Assembly: GCF_030247185.1 (NCBI RefSeq)
Contig: NC_080571.1
Coordinates: forward strand, 29,061,753 to 29,125,752
Direction of reading: 5' to 3'
DNA: 64,000 nucleotides
From: Malaya genurostris
Taxonomy: Eukaryota > Arthropoda > Insecta > Diptera > Culicidae
This document shows positions 1-10,826 of this stretch, in pieces; positions within the stretch are counted from its first letter, which is position 1; each line of letters opens with the position of its first letter. Both the position numbers and the translations under genes were made by a program. The notes under the pieces are model-generated. The model was not told the DNA's origin. It did not search any database and saw only the letters and a list, made by a program, of their open reading frames with translations.

Positions 1-779
1 GTAACATCGATGACTGCAGTAACACTTGACAGAAGGTGGGAAAGGCGCCAAAATTTGAAAAAGAAAGTTGCGTCATCCACAATATTGAAACTGTAAAAAA
101 AATATTGAAAACGTAGTATGAATTGTCAAGTTATTTGCACTTTAATATAATAAGTACTCCATTCAAATTCTTCATGGAGGGGGTTAAAACCCCCAAAAAC
201 CCCCCCTGCGCACGGGCCTGATCGAACCAGTCTTTTCGGTAGCAAATAAATAAAACAGAATCGTACAAAATAATGTTTTGTCGATCTGGCATCGGTTTAA
301 TATTGATAATAGAAGGTTGACTAGTTTTGATGAAAAAACAATAATAACTTTTGAATTGTAGCTTATATTGAAAAACTAATGCCGTGTTCGCTTAATACCA
401 AACCTAGCCCACTTTCCGCCCTAACTGCTGTCAAACCGTTTGTTTGAAGCTAGTTTCGAACCTAGTTTTAACGTTGTTGAACTGAAAATCGAGTCAGTCT
501 CGAACCTGGTTGTTAAATCAAGTTTTCTCAAACCCCCGTTGCTAAGTGCGAAGCCAACACAGTTTCGTAAAAAGTGTGTTTTTTTTATGAAACTACCCTG
601 GGACAGTTTTAAGTTTTCTCAAGGTAAAACGACATAAGTTGAGCAAAATCATGCGCAATAATTAACTTGACAATCCTTTGGAAAATAATTTTCTCGTAAA
701 ATCGCTCACAAAAAAAAAGATTTTTAAGATCCACCCTACTTTTACTTTAAAAATTGATGTTACTAGATCAAATAAAGAG
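1..779. other. unassigned AT-rich sequence
   Basis: No coding region is supported. A C-rich stretch near 180-225 (GGGGGTTAAAACCCCC followed by more C runs) is a short perfect palindrome and may be the end of an old repeat. The open frame at 440-637 has no recognisable domain. Confidence 0.4.
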
Positions 780-2250
780 AAAGGAAGATGGCTCCTTCAA
801 CAAAGTTGCTCAAAATAAAGTTTCCTAAAACTGACAGAGACCTTAACCTAGATTCTGGACCAGGATTCTGCGCCAGAATTCTGTTTTCTGAATTTCTGTC
901 AGAATTTCGGAAACTAAACTTTGAACCCATTGTGCACTTGAACTGTGAGCCTAGATTGGATTCTGGACCTGAGTTCTTTAGGATTCCTCAATTCTAAACC
1001 TGAACCTAAATTATTGACAGAGATTTTAAACCCAGACAAGGATTCTGAATCAGGACCCAGGAGTTGGATATCCGACAAGGTTTCTGGATCTGAATACTGA
1101 ATCTGGACATGGTTTTTGAACCATAATTCTGAGCCTTAGGCAGAAATCCACACTTGAATACTGAGCATGGATTTGGATTCTAGACCAGAATCTGATTTCT
1201 TGGCTTGAACTCTCGATGAAGGTTTCGAGTCTAAATCTGGAGGATTTCAAACAAGATTTTTACTCAAAAAAATCGACAGAGATACTGGGAGTGCACCAGA
1301 ATCGTGAACCTGGAACTTGATCCTGATTTGGGATTCTGAACTTGAAGCTGGATTCGGAAACATAAGTCTGGACTTGGATTCTGAGCCAAGATTTTGAAGT
1401 ATGACCTGCATTCTGACCTTGGATTCTGATTCTGTATTCTGAAACTGATATAGAATTCTTTATTTGTATTCTGAATTTGGACCTGGATTCTGTATATGTA
1501 TTCTAAGCCAAGATCTCAATTCAAGACCCGGATTCCGTCCTATAATTGGAACTCAGATCCTGGACCTGAATTGAGTAACTTGACCTAACCTCTGAACATG
1601 ATTTTGTGATCTGAGTGCAGAATTTGAGTTCTGAATCTTAAATCGGGACTTCGATTCTGGACTGGATCTGAATTCTAAAATTAGACTCGGATTCTGGACC
1701 AAAATTATTGACAGAGATTTTTTACCTGAACCTGAATTTTGTCTCTGGATTCTGGAATTTAATTTTCAACCTGGACTTGGACTTTGGTTCTGGGACAGAA
1801 TTCTGATTCCGGATCAGCTCCTGACACAGTTTTTGAACCTGAAAATAGATCCTTAGCTTTGACTCTTCACCTGAATTCTGGACCTAGTTTCAGAACATGG
1901 CCCTGACTTCTTGAGCGAAAATCGGAATCCGAATTTTAGGCCTGCGTTTTAAACCTGGGTTATAGACCTGAACTCCTGACATAGGTTTTCGTGTGTTTTG
2001 GACATAAGTTCTGATCCCAGGCCTAGATTCTCGGTCTGAATTCCTGACAGAGATTTTAGATCTGAACCTAAATTCTGAACCGGGAAGCAGGATTCTGGGT
2101 CTGAATTCCGAACATGAATCTGAATTCTGGATATGACCTCAGGATTCTGAACAAGATTTTGGGTTCGAACTCTGAAAATCATTCTGACCATCTGGATTCT
2201 GAAGGTGGACCTAATTTTTTTTCGTATTTTGTATGAGTTCAATTTGGCAT
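780..2250. repeat. degenerate GGATTCTG minisatellite
   Basis: About 1.4 kb is built from a strongly diverged short tandem unit, roughly GGATTCTGGACCTG (12-14 bases), with alternating forms of 'gattctg' and 'gacctg/aacctg'. The open frames crossing it on both strands (for example 788-997 and 1949-2242) are artefacts of the repeat. The same unit returns at 39960-40054 and 41326-41660. Confidence 0.8.
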
Positions 2251-2539
2251 ATAGACATGATATGAATTTCTAATGAAACATTGAAACTATTTACTCTCAT
2301 TCTTATTTGACCAATTCTTGGTCGTAACATGTCTATATAAATTTGTACATTTTACTTGGGGCTTTTCCCAGAGAGATTTTTTAAGTATTGAAGCCCATTA
2401 TTTGCGACTCATTGTCGACCTGTTAACAATTTTGAGTTTACTACAAACTGAAAATAAGCTAATGCCCACTAGTGGGCTGAAAGGACCAGTTTGGGAATCA
2501 CTGATGTTTCTTCTCAGAACCTAGATTTCCTCATCTCCA

Positions 2540-2605
2540 GGGTAGCTCAATGGCAGAGCAGTTGCACAGTATGAAGAACCTTGGACTGTTCGAGCTCTGT
2601 CTGCG
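2540..2605 (+). other. tRNA-like promoter sequence (pseudo-tRNA or SINE head)
   Basis: TAGCTCAATGGCAGAGCA resembles a tRNA D-arm and A box. About 40 bases later GACTGTTCGAGCTCTG resembles the T-arm and B box. The T-stem pairs imperfectly and no clean acceptor or anticodon stem can be drawn. A tRNA-derived repeat head or a pseudo-tRNA is likelier than a working tRNA gene. Confidence 0.25.
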
Positions 2606-3941
2606 ATGCACAATTTTCTTTAAACTTCATTTTCATTTTCGTTAATCTTTATTCGATTTGGTCATTAACATAATCGAAATGTGAGTCCGACAAGCGGCTC
2701 ACGTCCTCCGGCCAACATTGAACTGATCTCGGGAAGTTTTCCCTTTTCCATCCGTTCCGATCCAGATCTGCATTAAAATTCCAATCACACTGCAATATCG
2801 CTTCGACGTCAGCAAAACTTTGCACAAACAAACAGCTCGCTCGTAAACTGAAAACCTCCACGTCGTATTGGAATTCGAATTTCATTCACTTCCTCCGGTC
2901 CCTCTTCGGTGGAAGCAGAAAAGCAACAATGACACCGGTGTGTCACCGGTCATCATCAGTACCGAGAGGACGGTGGGGAGAGGGGGACAATACAACATAC
3001 CTTCCTCTGGCAAAGAAAACCACTTCAAACGCTCGGAATGGAAATGACCCGCCTCTCCGCCCTCTGCAATAACAATAACTACGGTCATAGACGGCGGAAA
3101 TGTGCTGTCCTGTTTCACCTGACTGACTGTACACAGCATCCCACAGATGGAGGCTGCAATTTGTCGAGCTTCACATCGACGCATAAACGCAAATGAGCAG
3201 CAGATAAAAAAAATTTGTCGTTGAAATTTTGATCACAAATGAAACGGAGTTTTTTTTTTGTTACTGCTGTTTTACAACGCAGCAATCCGAGGTTTGTGGC
3301 CGGTCGGAATACAAACAACAACTGTCAGGAATCACGTTTTTTCCTTCAATTTTACGCCACCGGTTTTTCGTTCGTTACAAACGGTAATGAACAATTTTTG
3401 CATTTTTCCAGCCGGTTTGGCTTTATTTACAATTCGATTTTTACAACCCACAACACTGCTGCCTTCTGACATGTACATCAGGAAGGGGTGGGGGGTGTGA
3501 TATTACTGCATGTACGTTTCTCTTCTGGTTGACTGGGTTGTTTGTTTTGTGTCACGATTTGTGTTTGATTTATCGCTTTTATGCATACTTCGTTAACCTT
3601 CGCTCATTTTATTCCGATCGTAGTAGGTTTGGATTCAATTTGACGTTCAATGTTTTGCGACCTCTGGCAAGTGAGTCAATTTTATTCATATTCCACATTA
3701 TACGAAATTGCTGTTTGTTTTGCAGCAGAAAAAGTTGGGTTCGTTTTAACCCTAGAATGCTCTCGTGACTTTTCCAAAACGTAAACGCTCTTTGGGATAA
3801 ATTTCTTCCTCAGAATAGAAATCTGCTTAAAACTACAAATGATGGAATACAAATGAACGATACACCTTCATTCCAAAACCTATCGGAAAGAAGTCTTCAT
3901 AGTAGTATTTGAGTTTGGTAAATTTTTATATGAAACTAACT
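2606..3941. other. unassigned sequence, locally GC-richer
   Basis: Several 60-100 codon open frames overlap here on both strands (for example 2649-2885 and 2882-3184 on minus). None shows a domain, a signal peptide or splice signals that would choose one strand. It could be non-coding sequence of a host gene outside the window, but nothing proves this. Confidence 0.35.
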
Positions 3942-4990
3942 GATTTACCCGGCGTTGCTCGGAAATGTTTCGTGATTGTAATGAAACACAGCTTTGACGA
4001 CAACCCGATTGAACAATACTCCGTTCATGCTCAGATTGGGAATGATCAGTATCCCATCTAAGATCTCAAAATAATCATAATTTCCATGGTATTCTCGACA
4101 AATTGGGCCAGTTTTATATATTTTTTGGCATTAAAAATGCCTTACTCTTCACTATACGGGGCCGGGTGTCAATTAAAAGTTTCAAAAATTGTCGCGTAAC
4201 CTTTTTGTGTCATAATTTTGAACGTTAATAACTCGGTCATTTGTTGATGGATTATTATAATTTAACAACCAATCGATTCGGAAACTTTTAACTTAAACAT
4301 GTATGACGACGTCTTTTCAGTATTTCAATAGCATACTATTGAAAAAATTGTTGGAATCGACCTATGTTTTCATCCACCAATCCCTGCTTTACAAAATGAC
4401 GTCAACTTCTTGTTCGGCATAGGAGGCTTTGCGTCATGCATAAAAAACACCGCATCGTTCTGCATAGTATGAAGAGAAATCTATAAATATAGGCTGCACA
4501 ATATTTCTTTGCCTAGTTGATGTTTGACTGTGAATGAAACAAGTAGCTTGTCCAGTGAGCTGATGACTGGATTGTATATGCGTTCACTTGCTGGATTGTC
4601 GCTTTTGCAATATGTGTTGGTGAAATTTCCTGCTGTCTGCACAACCTTCGTGTTCGATTGAATATCTTATATATCATCTAGCTATTAAAGAACCGAATCA
4701 GCGTGGTTATCGGTTCTTTTGAAATATCCCATGTAAAGCAAATTGTTGGTCGATTTTGTCATTAAAAATGCCTTACACTTCGCTTCCCGAGGCTGGGTGT
4801 CAAATTAAAACATGCAAAACTAATCGCGTAATATTTTTCTGCCATAATTTTGAACGCTCATACCTCAGTCATTTGTTGATGGATTTATATAATTCAACAA
4901 CCAATCGATTCGGAAACATTTAACTTAAACTTATGAGAAAACGTCATTTGAATATTTCAATTGCATTCCATTGAAAAATTTATTTGAATT
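3942..4990 (+). repeat. dispersed repeat with internal duplication
   Basis: The start (TTACCCGGCGTTGCTCGG near 3947) resembles the CTGACCCG...AACTTCGTCTCGCC head of the element at 6778. Two related direct copies follow, 4102-4350 and 4741-4990. They share AAAAATGCCTTAC, a GGGTGTCAA(A)TTAAAA stretch and CAACCAATCGATTCGG. A third, inverted copy lies at 49464-49693. No protein is encoded. Confidence 0.6.
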
Positions 4991-5321
4991 GAGTATTTTA
5001 TTTTGGTTCTCTGGTAACTATCAGGCTAATTTAATATTATCGGCAATAGATCTAATTCGGATCTAATTTGCAGCGCTTGTTCCTCGATGATTTGTTAATG
5101 GATTTTCCTCATTTAAATGATTCCAAAGCTTCAATATTGTAAGCTTAAAAATGTTTTAATTTGTCAACGGATCGGTTTGCATACGTAAATCTCCATTCCC
5201 ATACGAACAAAACGTGACAATGTGACTGAACAAGTTGTTGTCCCACCAGGAATTAAACGCTTCTAAAGATTCAAAATTAAATTCTGAAACTTATCTAAAA
5301 GCGGCCTCCTTGGTTTGGTAG

Positions 5322-5356
5322 TATAAATGAGTTCCACAGGCTCACATATACAGTAC
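5322..5356 (+). promoter_or_regulatory. TATA box and initiator of the small secreted-peptide gene
   Basis: TATAAA sits at 5322-5327. About 30 bases downstream ACAGTAC (5350-5356) fits an arthropod initiator with the start near 5352. That is the standard spacing for RNA polymerase II. The call depends on the gene model that follows it. Confidence 0.4.
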
Positions 5357-5506
5357 AATTAGATGCAATATCATATAGTATCAAAGATAAACTAAAGGTA
5401 AGTTTACCTGCGATTTTACATGTATCGTTTGAATAGGAACCCGTAGAATTTGGTTAACCGCCAGTTTCAGTTCAAGTATTATTTGCTTCAAAACAATAAG
5501 CGTGTG

Positions 5507-5753
5507 ATGGCTACACGCGTTGTAACTATGACAATGTTCATTCATGTGTTAATAACATCAAGTTACAATATTAACAAAATTTCGGAATTTTGTAGCGTAT
5601 CCATTCCGTATATTCCTAATATGCCAAAGCGAAAACCAATGTAAGTAACTAAATATTTTATGCGGACTGTTCCACATTTTTCTTCCTCGTATTGTTGCCA
5701 TATTATTTACCGGCACTTTCCGAAGATTATCGACGATTTTGAAGAAGGATTAA
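5507..5753 (+). CDS. candidate small secreted peptide, ~53 aa, two coding exons
   Basis: Seen: a TATA box at 5322, an untranslated first exon ending at 5397 (AAAG then GTAAGT), intron 1 at 5398-5470 ending TTTCAG, coding exon 2 at 5507-5640, a second GTAAGT at 5641, a possible acceptor CCGAAG at 5725, and a short last exon ending in TAA at 5751-5753. AATAAA signals lie at 5752 and 5801. The frame stays open across the second splice. The product would begin MATRVVTMTMFIHVLITSS, which looks like a signal peptide. The mature part of ~34 residues has one cysteine, a basic MPKRKP stretch and a KKD end. No family is recognised. Without splicing, the frame from 5450 would give a 64-residue ORF. The second acceptor has a weak pyrimidine tract, so the last exon is the least certain part. 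Function is unknown; a secreted peptide or neuropeptide-like product is inference. Confidence 0.4.
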
Positions 5754-5809
5754 TAAAATTACACTATTACTGAGCTTACTGGTACAGCATTTTTCGTTAA
5801 AATAAATGA

Positions 5810-6242
5810 AATCTTCTCTTGGATCGATTAACTGTTTATAAAATTAATAAGTTTGTACGTTTCTCGAAGATTATTATCATAGAATAAAACAGTTTCATTT
5901 GTTCAGATTTAAATCTTTAGGTTGTTTGTATCTAAAATTGAGCTTTCAAGTAACTTTGAATTCTAGTTAAAGGACGTTATTCAAAATCTTAACAATGTAA
6001 AAATTGTGGAAAGGGATCAAAATTGAATATAATTAATTATCAAGAAAGAATCTAATTGTCAATTTTATCATTCGCCAACAATCTAAGCGCTTAAACTAGA
6101 GCAAGTTTGTAATTAGTCAATTGAAAAAGTTTTTAGTTTAGTGTATCATAATCTCTTTATTTTTGTATATATTATGAAGACCCTAGAAACGTTCCATTTT
6201 TAATGTTATTGTGCTCGGTCGTGTCTTGAATACAACCCTCTA
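5810..6242. other. AT-rich sequence, nothing recognised
   Basis: No coding region, repeat unit or RNA gene was recognised. It would be 3' flank of the small gene at 5.3-5.8 kb if that gene is real. Confidence 0.4.
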
Positions 6243-6421
6243 ATTTTTTTTTTGTTTCGATTATAGAGGTTTTAACGTCGTCGTTTTAACCTTGAGGTCA
6301 TTCACCTCTTCGGGCCAGAAAAACCTTCCTACCCTATTTTCGGGGTTGGGAATCGAACCCAGGTGGGCTGCGTGGGCTGCGTGGAAGGCATCGACTTACC
6401 CATCACGCTATACCCGTCCCC
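6243..6421 (-). mobile_element. tRNA-derived SINE (family 1), minus copy
   Basis: Read on minus, it has a tRNA-like head with A box TAGCGTGATGGGTAAG and B box GGGTTCGATTCCCA. The body contains 'ctggcccgaagaggtgaatgac', and it ends in a poly-A run (the T-run at 6243-6253). It matches the plus-strand copy at 30933-31096. A short CGTGGGCTG duplication near 6370 is private to this copy. No target duplication was found. Confidence 0.8.
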
Positions 6422-6535
6422 AGTTTTAAACTTGAATATTTGAACCCTTTTGTTAGAAACATTTAAAACACCTTTCTCTCTAGCAATACCATCTTAGTAA
6501 TCTCCGAGTTTCATATGTTTATGTGCTTGTAACGT

Positions 6536-6747
6536 CAAAGCAAAGTCTTGGCATTACATTCCTTTTGTGGAATTTGGCCTTTCTGTTTCAACAGACTTCG
6601 CAGCCGGTTCTTAGCGTACAGAATCATTGCATGGCTAGTACTACGATCCTATTGACACTAAGAATCCTTCCAGGTCGGGGCTCGAACATACGACAACTGG
6701 CTGGTAAGAATAGCGTCCTATGCATTGAACCGCCAACCCGGGACAAT
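6536..6747 (-). mobile_element. tRNA-derived SINE (family 2) with 14-bp target duplication
   Basis: Read on minus, the head carries TGGCGGTTCAATGCATAGG (A-box area) and GGTTCGAGCCCC in the sister copy (one base altered here) as B box. The flanks repeat TGTGCTTGTAACGT exactly (6522-6535 and 6748-6761). This fixes the insert at 212 bp. The sister copy is at 57160-57374. The 87-codon frame across it is not a gene. Confidence 0.8.
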
Positions 6748-6777
6748 TGTGCTTGTAACGTAATTGAATTATTATGT

Positions 6778-8855
6778 ACTAGCTGACCCGTCGAACTTCG
6801 TCTCGCCCACATATTATTTGTTCGAATTTATGTTTTCGGACAGCAGAATTGTCAAACGACTAAACGGTTAATGTTTCTCTTCATTATTTTTCTGATTACT
6901 TAACCTACAATCACCGGAATTCGACACACATTCGCTTTAGCTCAAAACGAAATATCACCAAAAATTTATGTGAAAATGTAAAATACTTCTGTTAAGCAAA
7001 TTTGAACAAATGCACATATTGTCATCTCATCCTTTGAGTCAATGCACTGAACTGAATTAGAGATCCCTCTCTAATGGTTTGAAGAGTTTCGCTTCTAGAG
7101 TTGTTCATTCGGTAGAGTAGGATATATTTACAATTTGTATTTGGCCGAAGTAACCAACTGCTCGTAAAAAAAGATTTAGCTGAAGGGACGGGTAGGGTCT
7201 AACATTTTTGGAAAATCATTTATTATTTACTTTGTATTTTTTCATAGTAAAACGTTTCAAGAATATTCTGTGAAATTTTCAAGCCTATCGGAACAAAACT
7301 CAGCAAGTTATGGACCTTTATCTTTGCTTATTTCATACTGCGAAGAAGTGAGAGTTCGGCGCACAGGTCCATGATTTCTGCTTTGATTGACCTAAAAACT
7401 TTACAAAACATTCCTAAAATGTTTCATTATAACAAATTATAACAGAAAAATCATGATTTTTGGAAAATGTTAGTCCCTACGGCATCCCTAGAGTAATAAA
7501 TTGTTTCCTTCGATTTTATAGACATAAAACTTTAAACGCGTTTTTCTCGAAAGCAGGTTTTGAAAATTCTTGTCTGTGGTCAATCAAAAACTACTGCACC
7601 AATTTTTTTTCCAAATTTTGCACACATTTTCTACATATGAAAAACCAGACCCCAACGTTTTCCTTTTCGTTTTTTGTTACTTTTGGGAGGTTTTACAGCT
7701 GCAAAATGGTGGATTTTTTCGTTAAAAATCGTACTTTTCGCTTATTTCTCAATAGTTTTCCACGAAAAAATTACAAAATGTTGTTCGAATGATATTTTTT
7801 ATCAAGCAAAACATTTGAATTTATTTTGATGCACGATAATTCTGAAAAAAAATTCTCAAGTATAATTATTTTTTGCATCATTCAAATTCTAACCCCCCCC
7901 CCCCCCCCCCCCCACCACCCCCCCTCCCTTAAGCAGCATACAAAGCATCCTGAATAGTCCGTTTTTAAGGAATACTTGAATGTTCACCCGACGTAACAGA
8001 AAAAACTTTAAAGCAGTTCTTTGTACAGATTTTATGCAGCGAGGAAGTTTTCTCAGAACTTGTTCTGTATGTTCAAGTTATCATAAAGTGCAACGCGTAC
8101 TTTGGAGCTCAAATAAAGTGGATACTTTTCAGGTACTTCGGAATTTTTGGTTGCTTAGAGAGACTACGCTAAAATTATAATTTGATATTATACCAATTTG
8201 AACATTCTTCACAGAATTGTGCGCTTAGTCTAATCTAAATTATTAGAAAGAAAAGCGCAAGGAAAATTTCTTAGTGTGACCTTAGCGCTTCTACAGCACA
8301 ATCTTTTTTATTGATTCATTCAAAAATTTCCTGATTTATTAAACTCGCGCCCGCGATGACCAATGAACTGGTAAATGACATCAGACCATTTTCTCCTGCC
8401 AACAGCGGTCTTCTAGAACAGTCATATGCATTCCGTCATTGAGTCATTTGGCAAGCAATAATTTAGATACTCAATTAGGCACGTGGCTCGAAATGAAGAA
8501 CCACATGAATCAAGTTTTCACACGCACACAACTCGTTGCGCGCCAAAAGATTCGTTCAACGATCTAGTATTCTTTTCTTCGACGGTCAAACACTTATGCA
8601 ACTCGTTGCGCGCCAAACATCAATCGTAAATCTAGCAATCATTGGCGACTTTTTCAGTGGAAAATTCCATTGTCCATACAAAATAACATTATTGGTTTTT
8701 CCCACTTTTCCGATAAGTTTTCCTAATTTTTTTGATGTACGAACCCGGTGGGAGTAAAAACTGATCAAACAAAAAAAAAATCATCTCAATCCGTCCATCC
8801 GTTCTTACGTGATGCGATTACAAAGAATGATCTCTGCATTTTTATATATATAGAT
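6778..8855. mobile_element. dispersed element starting CTAGCTGACCCG and ending in TATATATAGAT
   Basis: The head CTAGCTGACCCG plus AACTTCGTCTCGCCC, and the tail (CCGTCCATCCGTTCTTACG, then a TTTTTATATATATAGAT end), form a pairing I associate with a common insect repeat. I do not assign it a superfamily. It encodes no convincing protein. It holds the MITE at 7185-7928. Near its right end CAACTCGTTGCGCGCCAAA is directly duplicated (8529 and 8597). Confidence 0.5.
7185..7928. mobile_element. TTAA-flanked MITE, copy 1, with a poly-C expansion
   Basis: The left end GGGACGGGTAGGGTCTAAC matches the 9289 copy. The right end should be its inverse, but is instead a run of 21 C (7893-7913) followed by mixed C-rich sequence, CTCCC and TTAA. 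The left flank reads TGAA in place of TTAA. The interior (GCGTTTTTCTCGAAAGCAGG and 'accccaacgttttcc') is shared with copy 2. The 110-codon frame at 7460-7792 has no domain and is probably chance. Confidence 0.7.
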
Positions 8856-9178
8856 ATACCTTTGGCTTCCATGACTATAAACACTTGCTACTCTCTCCTC
8901 TTTATAAACCATTTTATGACATCATCATTTCCACGTAATTGCTCAAAAATTTCCATTTTAAGAAGGATTTTTTTATAACGAAAGGTTGTTTAACATCATA
9001 ACTACACTCGTACTATAGAATAAATTTTTTATAACATTTATTTTACCCCGGCTTAAACCGTTCATCGTTCACTGGGTCAGTTTGTGCTCGCATCTCATCC
9101 GATACAGTCGACAATTGCTTACGGTCGAGACGATAGAAACAAAGACAATACAGTGTAGTGAACAATAGACTGTACGAA

Positions 9179-10767
9179 ATGGGCAAATACGATTTAACAA
9201 AGCCTGAAACTTGGCCAAATTAAATTTGTATTGATTTAAAGCGCTGCAAAGTTATACCAGCAGCAACCGAAATTGAAATCTTTCTTAAGGGGCGGGTAGG
9301 GTCTAACACTTTTGAAAAATCATTTATTATTTTCTTTGTATTTTCTTATAGTAAAATATTTCGAGAATATTCTGTGAAATTTTCATTTTCACTTTAAACG
9401 CGTTTTTCTCGAAAGCAGGTTTTGAAAGTCCGTGTCCATCGTCATTCAAAAACTACTGCACCAATTTTTTTCAAATTTTGCACACACTTTCTACCTACAA
9501 AAAAAAACAGACCCCAACGTTTTCCTTTTCGTTGTTTGTTACTTCGGGGAGGTCGTAATTTTCACTTTGAACAACCACCAAAAATGTAAAAAATTAAAAA
9601 AAAACTCAAACAGAAACGTTGGGGTCAAAAAAAAACTTCTACTCTTTCTATACTGCTTTGATTTGTTCACTTCTGATTAGTCTGTGCTGAGATACAGTGG
9701 ACACCGCAAATCATGATTTTTAAGAAGTGTCCTCAAAAATACCTCTTCACCGACTTGTTTCTCAATATTTTTCCACGAAAAAACTACAAAATGTTGTTCG
9801 AATGATACTTTTTATCATGCAAAACATTTGAATTTATTTTGTTGAACGATAATTCTGGAAAAAATTCGCGAAAATTATAATTTTTTTCATCGTTTAGACC
9901 CTACCCATCCCTTAAGGAACGAATGCATTTAAACGATAATAATGTAAGTGAGATTCAATTCAACAAGACGTCTAACTGTGTGTACATTATGTTCAAACGT
10001 GAAAGAGATGCAATTGCATTTGCTTCGGGTAATAACGGGGTGCACAGTGTTGATCATGACAATGTAAAATATAAAATCCCTGTGTACTTGGTGGACAATG
10101 CCATAGAAGTACGCGTGCATGACCTTCCCCCGCAGAGCAGTGATGGGTTCGTTCGGGAAAGTATGTCGCAGTACGGTGAAGTTCTTTCCATCGAAAGGGA
10201 AGTATAGCGGAATTTTTTTCCGGGTGTCTAGGATGCCGTACGAGTGGACGTATGCAACTACGTAAAGCAATTCCATCTTACATCATTTGTGATCAAGACG
10301 GGATACATCCGTGTGAAACGCTGATCACGTATGAAAATCAACTGGTTACATGTCAGTTTTGTGAACAACCTGCACACTACGGCAAACCTTGCACTGAAAC
10401 TGCAAAAAGGACATCTTCAAATAAAAACAAGGACAACCGCCCAACAACGGAAACTAGTGAGCGCAGTACTTCTGTTTCACCATCAAACCAACCAGCAACT
10501 GAAATCAATGTACAGCAAGGCGCATCTACAGCAACTAACAACGAGCCCAAGACTGCGAATTACAAGGAAAACGAAGAAAAAACGGAAACCAACAACGATA
10601 CCACTGATGCGGCAATTGAGGACGAGACGAGCCACGGACAAAGTGCTCCTCAATCATCGCAAGATAAAAATGGAAACTTCTCTCCCCCTAGAAAAAGGGT
10701 GACAACGAGATCCAACGGTAAAATCATTATTTTATCTAATAGAAACATGGCTTATTCGGCCACGTAA
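9179..10767 (+). pseudogene. gag-like ORF1 with CCHC zinc knuckle, disrupted
   Basis: The protein begins at ATG 9179. It is cut by the MITE at 9289-9911, resumes near 9923, and is broken again by a stop near 10205 before continuing in a shifted frame from 10252 to 10767. Visible parts are an RRM-like segment (VRVHDLPPQSSDGFVRESMS), then CQFCEQPAHYGKPC, a CX2CX4HX4C knuckle typical of nucleic-acid-binding ORF1 proteins of Jockey-group LINEs. A long hydrophilic Thr/Asn/Glu-rich tail follows. Expected role: binding element RNA in the particle. It cannot make a full protein as it stands. Confidence 0.75.
9289..9911. mobile_element. TTAA-flanked MITE, copy 2
   Basis: Perfect TTAA duplications (9285-9288 and 9912-9915) flank inverted termini GGGGCGGGTAGGGTCTAA / TTAGACCCTACCCATCCC. 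A TTAA duplication fits piggyBac-like transposition, though the termini alone do not prove that parent. It lies inside the gag-like frame of the surrounding retroelement, so it is the younger insertion. The 82-codon frame at 9432 is not a gene. Confidence 0.85.
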
Positions 10768-10826
10768 AGCTTGTACGCAAATTGGCCGGAATAAAAAAAT
10801 TGTAATAAAAAAAAATCGTTCACCGG

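Larger units (their letters stand above)
9078..10814 (+). mobile_element. gag-only non-LTR retroelement, copy 1 (split by a MITE)
   Basis: It starts CAGTTTGTGCTCGCATCTCA and ends in an A-rich AATAAAAA tail. The flanks repeat ATCGTTCACTGG / ATCGTTCACCGG (9064-9075 and 10815-10826), a target duplication with one mismatch. The start and tail match those of the copy at 35176-36255. A 623-bp MITE sits at 9289-9911. No endonuclease or reverse transcriptase is present. Confidence 0.8.

Noticed and set aside
2540..2605. Functional tRNA gene
   Set aside because: T-stem has a mismatch and an 8-base loop; no acceptor or anticodon stem can be formed.
2649..3184. Two overlapping minus frames (78 and 100 codons) that look operon-like
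   Set aside because: Operon logic does not apply to a mosquito, and neither frame has a domain or splice signals.
9929..10276. 115-codon minus frame inside the gag-only element
   Set aside because: Antisense shadow of the gag-like frame; the same shadow appears in copy 2 at 35159-35710.
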